63,573 nt of DNA, from positions 1 through 63,573 of IMG/VR virus record IMGVR_UViG_3300048035_000086. The stretch is one strand, 5' to 3'. A model generated the notes under the pieces. That model made no database searches, was not told the DNA's origin, and saw nothing but the letters and a program-made list of their open reading frames with translations. This stretch comes from a virus. Made by a program: the position numbers and the translations under genes. Each line of letters starts with the position of its first letter. The first letter of the stretch is position 1. Positions 60,184 to 63,573 of the stretch are shown here, piece by piece.

Positions 60184-60794
60184 TAATGAAATACTAATCC
60201 TACTTTATTTGTTTTATTGAACCACTTAGTTGCCATTAAATCAATAGAGCTGGCATCAGTATACGAAGCCCTATCAAGATCAGCATGGCTTGAGAAAATT
60301 TTAGTGTGTCTATGTTTTGTCTCATCTATTAAATGTTTTTGTTTTCCAGAGTCACTGAATATTATATCGTAATTACTTGGTAATGAGGTTTTTAACATCA
60401 TATCAATCATATTAGTGTAACTGTAAAACCGTACGTTAGGATTGCTATTAGCAATGTCGATCCACTTTTTTAGATATGCGCGAGAATAATAATCGCCGCT
60501 ATCATGGACTCTGACGTAATCAGGTTTCTTCTTACGTATTTCAGCGTTCATAGCATCAACAAACATGTCAGTCTTGCTGAGTTGATAACGCTTTTCAAAC
60601 GCAGGTTTTACGTTACTCCAGATGTAGGCTCCTTTCTTGGCATAACAGAATTTAACACAACTGTCAGCCATGGGGCACGTCAGTTTTCCGCTAGCAGATT
60701 TGTAGGCAGGAATACCGAAGTTAAAGACCCGGAGCCCGAGTTCTTTCGAAGTTTTTTTAAGCTTAGAATTTTGGGTTAAAAGTGAAATACTCAT
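60183..60794 (-). CDS. GP88-family protein (203 aa)
   Basis: LLTQNSKLKKTSKELGLRVFNFGIPAYKSASGKLTCPMADSCVKFCYAKKGAYIW, then YVRVHDSGDYYSRAYLKKWIDIANSNPNVRFYSYTNM match the phage gene-product-88 family. The three-Cys cluster (CPMADSCVKFCYA) recalls iron-sulfur or zinc sites; activity is not established. Alone under copy 12 of the promoter-like element. Bases about 60560-60760 are GC-richer than surroundings. Confidence 0.85.
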   Translation of the reverse strand: MSISLLTQNSKLKKTSKELGLRVFNFGIPAYKSASGKLTCPMADSCVKFCYAKKGAYIWSNVKPAFEKRYQLSKTDMFVDAMNAEIRKKKPDYVRVHDSGDYYSRAYLKKWIDIANSNPNVRFYSYTNMIDMMLKTSLPSNYDIIFSDSGKQKHLIDETKHRHTKIFSSHADLDRASYTDASSIDLMATKWFNKTNKVGLVFH

Positions 60795-60810
60795 AATTTA
60801 GTTAATAGAT

Positions 60811-60885
60811 TTGTGTTAATAAGTTCATAATTTTTGTTTATAATATTATCAATTAGTGATCGTATTTAGTTTGTATTAATTAATT
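60811..60885. repeat. 75-bp dispersed repeat containing copy 12
   Basis: TTGTGTTAATAAGTTCATA through TTTGTATTAATTAATT recurs at 61332-61406 with only a few differences. This is far longer than the shared 34-bp element and points to a recent duplication of a whole promoter-leader segment. Confidence 0.8.
60842..60875 (-). promoter_or_regulatory. Promoter-like element, copy 12
   Basis: 34-bp element (ACAAAC, TAAATACGATCAC, GATAATATT), upstream of the GP88-like gene with a 47-nt leader. Confidence 0.78.
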
Positions 60886-60916
60886 ACCAACATTAAAACG
60901 TTGGTCAACAGTCGAT

Positions 60917-60938
60917 AAAACACATTGAATCGTGTTTT
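60917..60938 (-). terminator. Hairpin terminator between small genes
   Basis: AAAACAC-GATTCAAT-GTGTTTT on the minus strand, a 7-bp stem with a U-rich 3' arm, preceded by a second hairpin (ACCAAC/GTTGGT, about 60886-60905). It sits 11 nt after the 60949-61197 gene and before promoter-like copy 12, insulating the two units. Confidence 0.6.
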
Positions 60939-60948
60939 TATCTTGGTG

Positions 60949-61197
60949 TTAACTACAATTAAAGTTTTTTGCTACATCTTCTATAAATAAATTTCCGTCA
61001 TAAATCCTATCACCATCGTCTAATGATTCATTTATTTCATCCCCTAAAAACTTTAACAGTTCCCTTCGGTAGTTAACAATGTATAACTGTAATTGCTGTT
61101 CAGCTATATTTACTACACTTTCTCTTTGTTCGTTTGTTAAACTAATCCAATCATCTTCTTTAATTAGTTCTTCTCTAAATTGTTTCTTAAAATCCAT
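60949..61197 (-). CDS. Acidic hypothetical protein (82 aa)
   Basis: 82 residues, helical (FKKQFREELIKEDDWISLTN, LQLYIVNYRRELLKFLGDEI) and acidic near the C-terminus (ESLDDGDRIYDGNLF). Not recognised. The nearest promoter-like copy (13) is 165 nt upstream; the leader contains short CTACAAC/GTTGTAG inverted repeats (about 61226-61259). Confidence 0.7.
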   Translation of the reverse strand: MDFKKQFREELIKEDDWISLTNEQRESVVNIAEQQLQLYIVNYRRELLKFLGDEINESLDDGDRIYDGNLFIEDVAKNFNCS

Positions 61198-61331
61198 TTT
61201 CTATTTATTTAATTTGTTTATAATCCTACGCAACTACAGTTATACAACTACGTTGTAGCACTATCAGTAATAATATTACTTCAAGTAAAATGCGTCGAAT
61301 GATTCTTAATCCTAAGATAAAAGAATGTTAT

Positions 61332-61406
61332 TTGTGTTAATAAGTTCATATTTTTTGTTTATTATATTATCAATTAGCGATCGTGTTTAGTTTGTATTAA
61401 TTAATT
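61332..61406. repeat. 75-bp dispersed repeat containing copy 13
   Basis: Second copy of the segment at 60811-60885. Differences are a few substitutions in the A/T spacer and GCGATCGTG in place of GTGATCGTA. Confidence 0.8.
61363..61396 (-). promoter_or_regulatory. Promoter-like element, copy 13
   Basis: 34-bp element (ACAAAC, TAAACACGATCGC, GATAATATA). Overlaps the last codons of 61387-61521 and reads toward 60949-61197. Confidence 0.75.
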
Positions 61407-61521
61407 GCTCTTTAATGTCATTTATAGCCATCATATAACCAATAATTTCTTCTTTTGTATATTCAGCAGATAACCCATTTGGATATTTTTCTTTAAATAT
61501 CTTGTTTATTATTTCTTCCAT
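61387..61521 (-). CDS. Very small hypothetical protein (44 aa)
   Basis: A 44-residue frame (MEEIINKIFKEKYPNGLSAE..., ending EQLINTN), helical. Starts 12 nt after the stop of 61534-61671 with an AAACAATAAAAATG leader. Function unknown. Confidence 0.6.
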   Translation of the reverse strand: MEEIINKIFKEKYPNGLSAEYTKEEIIGYMMAINDIKEQLINTN

Positions 61522-61533
61522 TTTTATTGTTTG

Positions 61534-61671
61534 TTATTTAATATGAAGGGTGTCTGTAGGGTTTGGACAACCAAGTGCGGGAGAATAATATTTTGTTTTT
61601 TTACATCCGCATTTATCTCCGTGTGGTCTTACTTTTTTTTTAAAATTTTTAGTTATCGGTTTTAAGATCAT
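61534..61671 (-). CDS. Small basic Cys-containing protein (45 aa)
   Basis: A 45-residue frame (MILKPITKNFKKKVRPHGDK..., ending PTDTLHIK) with Cys at CGC and a third downstream, plus a His: a possible metal site. Its ATG is formed inside a degenerate promoter-like copy (ATATGATC in place of ATACGATC), so transcription must start elsewhere or the leaderless message starts very close. Confidence 0.5.
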   Translation of the reverse strand: MILKPITKNFKKKVRPHGDKCGCKKTKYYSPALGCPNPTDTLHIK

Positions 61672-61683
61672 ATTTAGTTTGTA
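61649..61683 (-). promoter_or_regulatory. Degenerate promoter-like element, copy 14
   Basis: ACAAAC and TAAATATGATC are intact, but the GATAATATA block has decayed to GATAACTAA and is one base further away. Probably a decaying copy; the ATG of 61534-61671 lies within it. Confidence 0.45.
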
Positions 61684-61947
61684 TTAATCAAGCAACACGA
61701 AGTATGCTTCTGTATTATTTTTACGAAACCAGTTCAACGCTTTTTGAAATTCACTGACTTGTTTAGGTGTAACGGTTTTTGGTGCTACTTCAAATATATA
61801 CTGGCTACCCATAATAAAGTCGTATATAGAGAGCTCGAGGCCATTAAGTGTATAGCATTCGCCGCTGAATTGATTAGTTACTGTTTCGCCTTCACTGTAT
61901 ATAGTTCCTTTAAACCATTTAGGTACTGTTTGTTTTTTAGTCTTCAT
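61684..61947 (-). CDS. Hypothetical protein (87 aa)
   Basis: 87 residues: basic start (MKTKKQTVPKWFKGTIYSEG), a GETVTNQFSGECYTLNGLELSIYDFIMGSQ middle, and a helical end (SEFQKALNWFRKNNTEAYFVLL). This layout recurs in small proteins of marine phages but has no known function. Start overlaps 61937-62605 by 11 nt. Confidence 0.75.
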   Translation of the reverse strand: MKTKKQTVPKWFKGTIYSEGETVTNQFSGECYTLNGLELSIYDFIMGSQYIFEVAPKTVTPKQVSEFQKALNWFRKNNTEAYFVLLD

Positions 61948-62605
61948 TTTTTAATTTATTAAATATTAATTCACCTTTAACTGCTCTCTCTATAGTTAAG
62001 CCATAGTGATTAGCTACAATCTCGTACCTATTCCTATCTTTAACTATAAGGCTAGCGTAATTTAAATACTTATAATCTTCAGTGGTGTCTATATTTATAA
62101 ACCCGCAGTAATGCTCGTCGTCTTTATTAAATTGATAGTCTTGAGAGATCATCTCTATGTACTGTAATGGGTTTATAGGAGTAACTATTTTATGGTTATA
62201 ACCTTCATTAAGTAGCTCATCTATAATTTCGTCTTCCATTTTAAATAATAGATCTTCGTAGTGTCTAGTGATAGCATCTTCAATAATATCTTCACAGTCG
62301 CAGTATATACGGTTGTAGTCTGGTATTGTTTCGTATAGCACATCGCAAAGATCACCGTCATAATAGTATACATCTTCACTTATACTTATACGAGTTGTAT
62401 CAGCGGCAGCTATCCATACAGAGTAACCATCAGCGGTTGACTCTTCATATATACTAAAATCAGGATTTGACCATTGATCTGTTATTTCACAATCATAGTG
62501 TGCAAGTACTTGGTTTCTAGCATGCTCGTCGTCGCATCCTTCGATCCAACCTTTCTCGGACATTCTCTGAGTTATTAACGCATCGGTTATAAATTTATTC
62601 TTCAT
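61937..62605 (-). CDS. Large acidic hypothetical protein (222 aa)
   Basis: 222 residues, very acidic and Tyr-rich (YYYDGDLCDVLYETIPDYNR, CDCEDIIEDAITRHYEDLLF). Not recognised. Strong negative charge would suit a DNA-mimic or inhibitor of a host DNA-binding protein, but this is speculation from composition. Overlaps both neighbours (11 nt each). Confidence 0.75.
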   Translation of the reverse strand: MKNKFITDALITQRMSEKGWIEGCDDEHARNQVLAHYDCEITDQWSNPDFSIYEESTADGYSVWIAAADTTRISISEDVYYYDGDLCDVLYETIPDYNRIYCDCEDIIEDAITRHYEDLLFKMEDEIIDELLNEGYNHKIVTPINPLQYIEMISQDYQFNKDDEHYCGFINIDTTEDYKYLNYASLIVKDRNRYEIVANHYGLTIERAVKGELIFNKLKNED

Positions 62606-62810
62606 CTGTTTCTATTAATTTAGCGATGTATTGCCACACCTTTAATTCTATTTTATTACTGTTTAATACTATATCCATCTCGTGTGATGTAACACCACCG
62701 TAGTTGCCTGTACGTATGTCTTCTTTGTTTTGCTCAATAGTGATTAGGAGCATAGACATTTTAGCGAAAGCTTTGTCGCTAGCTCGTTGTTGTAGTTCTT
62801 GCTTAGTCAT
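62595..62810 (-). CDS. Small helical hypothetical protein (71 aa)
   Basis: 71 residues, helical (ELQQRASDKAFAKMSMLLIT, NSNKIELKVWQYIAKLIETD). Not recognised. Overlaps its neighbours by 8 and 11 nt in the operon driven from copy 15. Confidence 0.72.
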   Translation of the reverse strand: MTKQELQQRASDKAFAKMSMLLITIEQNKEDIRTGNYGGVTSHEMDIVLNSNKIELKVWQYIAKLIETDEE

Positions 62811-63036
62811 CGCCGTCTATTAGAATGTTATCGCCAAACCTGTAGTCCCACGCTGATACTCTGAGTGCGTTTATATTACACATATCATATATATCTCTGA
62901 TCTCTTGTATAGTTAGCTCGCCATACCACTTGCTACTTTCTAGTTTAGCAATAATTCTTGATGAAGTAAACTTGTAGTCACTTTGTTTAATAAGTTTGAT
63001 GTACTTAGGTTTGATTGATTGTAGTAAATTTTTCAT
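62803..63036 (-). CDS. Hypothetical protein (77 aa)
   Basis: 77 residues: basic first half (LLQSIKPKYIKLIKQSDYKF), then WYGELTIQEIRDIYDMCNIN and an acidic end. Not recognised. First gene after promoter-like copy 15 and head of a four-gene overlapping unit down to 61684. Confidence 0.72.
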   Translation of the reverse strand: MKNLLQSIKPKYIKLIKQSDYKFTSSRIIAKLESSKWYGELTIQEIRDIYDMCNINALRVSAWDYRFGDNILIDGDD

Positions 63037-63059
63037 GTTATTTGTATTTTAAATTCATA

Positions 63060-63093
63060 TATATTATCGATAGGTAGTCGTGTTTAGTTTGTA
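63060..63093 (-). promoter_or_regulatory. Promoter-like element, copy 15
   Basis: 34-bp element (ACAAAC, TAAACACGACTAC, CGATAATATA), 23 nt before the ATG at 63036. Confidence 0.78.
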
Positions 63094-63094
63094 A

Positions 63095-63298
63095 TTAATC
63101 TTGGTATTTTTTAAGTGTCATACTATTTACTTTATCAATGATCTCATTACCCACCAAGGTGAAATAACCAGGTGCATATATTGATCTTTTACCGTCAGCC
63201 TCAGCGGCTAATACATCTTTTTCTGCTTCTTCGATAGCGTGTCTTAACGCTGTTTGGATGAAATACTTTTCAAATCCGTTAAATTTTGTTTTACTCAT
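63095..63298 (-). CDS. Small hypothetical protein (67 aa)
   Basis: 67 residues, helical (FEKYFIQTALRHAIEEAEKDVL) with an Ala/Glu-rich middle and GYFTLVGNEIIDKVNSM. Not recognised. Lies 20 bp downstream of the tRNA-Met gene on the same strand, so it may be expressed as part of the tRNA transcript. Confidence 0.7.
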   Translation of the reverse strand: MSKTKFNGFEKYFIQTALRHAIEEAEKDVLAAEADGKRSIYAPGYFTLVGNEIIDKVNSMTLKKYQD

Positions 63299-63318
63299 TG
63301 TTTTTATTTTTAAATTAG

Positions 63319-63392
63319 GTGCGCAGGGAGGATTCGAACCTCCGACCTCGAGTTTATGAGACTCGCGAGCTAACCAGCTGCTCTACCGCGCA
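63319..63392 (-). tRNA. tRNA-Met (CAU), elongator-like
   Basis: Complete cloverleaf on the minus strand. Acceptor TGCGCGG/CTGCGCA, D-arm GAGC-AGCTGGTTA-GCTC, anticodon arm CGAGT-CTCATAA-ACTCG with anticodon CAT, T-arm GGAGG-TTCGAAT-CCTCC. The 3' CCA is not encoded and the discriminator base is C, unusual for Met. A tRNA-Ile2 with a modified C34 is an alternative. Confidence 0.92.
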
Positions 63393-63397
63393 ATAGT

Positions 63398-63461
63398 GGA
63401 CGTGGCGGGAATCGAACCCGCACTACAATACATATTGTATAACGTTTAACCATTCACGTCC
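63398..63461 (-). tRNA. tRNA-like gene with a reduced D-arm
   Basis: 64 nt on the minus strand. Acceptor GGACGTG/CACGTCC is perfect, and the T-arm GCGGG-TTCGATT-CCCGC is perfect. The anticodon arm TACAA-TATGTA-TTGTA has only a 6-nt loop, and the D-region (AATGGTTAAACG) keeps a GGTTA but no stem. Anticodon uncertain (GTA if the preceding T is U33). It lies 5 nt upstream of tRNA-Met in transcription order and spans the contig join (its 5' end is bases 1-15 again). It may be a D-armless tRNA, a decoy or a decayed gene. Confidence 0.45.
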
Positions 63462-63573
63462 TACCCAGACATTTCCTAACCGCTCTCCGGTACCTTGATT
63501 TAGTTACACTCAACCAGTACGCAGGTTTGTTATTTATTCGCTGGGTTTGTTAACATTCCTGAGTTCATAACGA
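63447..63573. repeat. Terminal direct repeat, right copy
   Basis: Exact copy of bases 1-127. Removing one copy leaves a unit of 63,446 bp that closes cleanly: the minus-strand tRNA-like gene at 63398-63461 begins inside this repeat and needs no other sequence. Confidence 0.95.

Noticed and set aside
467-63093. Reading the 34-bp element on the plus strand as a Bacteroidetes -33/-7 promoter
   Set aside because: The strand lacks a correct TAnnTTTG and no plus-strand genes follow the copies, whereas minus-strand genes follow nearly all of them.

Overview
The window looks like one complete, circularised genome of a virulent, podovirus-type tailed phage. The last 127 bases repeat the first 127 exactly, so the unit is about 63.4 kb. 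The host is probably a marine Bacteroidetes bacterium, most likely a flavobacterium. That is an inference from the AT-rich sequence, the near absence of Shine-Dalgarno sites, and the A/T-rich leaders such as TTAAAATTATG before start codons. The virion genes run in the order small terminase candidate, large terminase, portal, scaffold, capsid, adaptors, nozzle, internal virion proteins, as in T7-like phages. There is no phage RNA polymerase, no integrase and, notably, no DNA polymerase.

There are two opposed transcription blocks. The rightward (+) block, about 4.5-47.65 kb, is the late/virion block. It holds tail-fibre genes (4.8-15.6 kb, ending in a 1268-residue fibre with an S74 intramolecular chaperone), a GroEL-GroES pair, small basic and membrane proteins with a 3-TM holin, terminase, portal, scaffold, capsid, connectors, nozzle, three internal virion proteins (the last 2575 residues long) and an M15 endolysin. 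It ends at a strong bidirectional terminator near 47.7 kb. The leftward (-) block runs from about 63.3 kb down to 47.8 kb and, across the circle junction, from 4.06 kb down to the RNA region. Its metabolic part encodes class I ribonucleotide reductase, thymidylate synthase, MazG-type pyrophosphohydrolases (one fused to a GIY-YIG-like domain), primase-helicase, SSB, a PD-(D/E)XK exonuclease, an ERF annealing protein, a second PD-(D/E)XK nuclease, a sigma-70-family factor and an HTH protein. Its accessory part is a dense set of very small genes, many only 26-56 residues long.

The most striking feature is regulatory. A 34-bp element recurs 15 times, always on the minus strand and only in the small-gene regions (0.4-4.1 kb and 58.1-63.1 kb). 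Fourteen copies have the same internal spacing, and nearly all lie just upstream of a start codon. Each resembles a sigma-type promoter: an ACAAAC block, then TAAAYACGATC, then GATAATATA with a 17-nt spacer. One copy precedes the phage's own sigma-factor gene. A second element, a 44-45 bp interrupted palindrome, occurs three times: over the start codon of the HTH gene, upstream of the late block, and beside a set of iterons. Together these suggest a phage-encoded two-part switch between an early/accessory regulon and the late operon.

Around the circle junction there is a canonical tRNA-Met and two further RNAs with good T-arms that do not fold as ordinary tRNAs. The 2.5-4.5 kb control region carries iterons, the palindromes, many copies of TGCTATAC/GTATAGCA and GC-richer non-coding DNA, and is a candidate replication origin.
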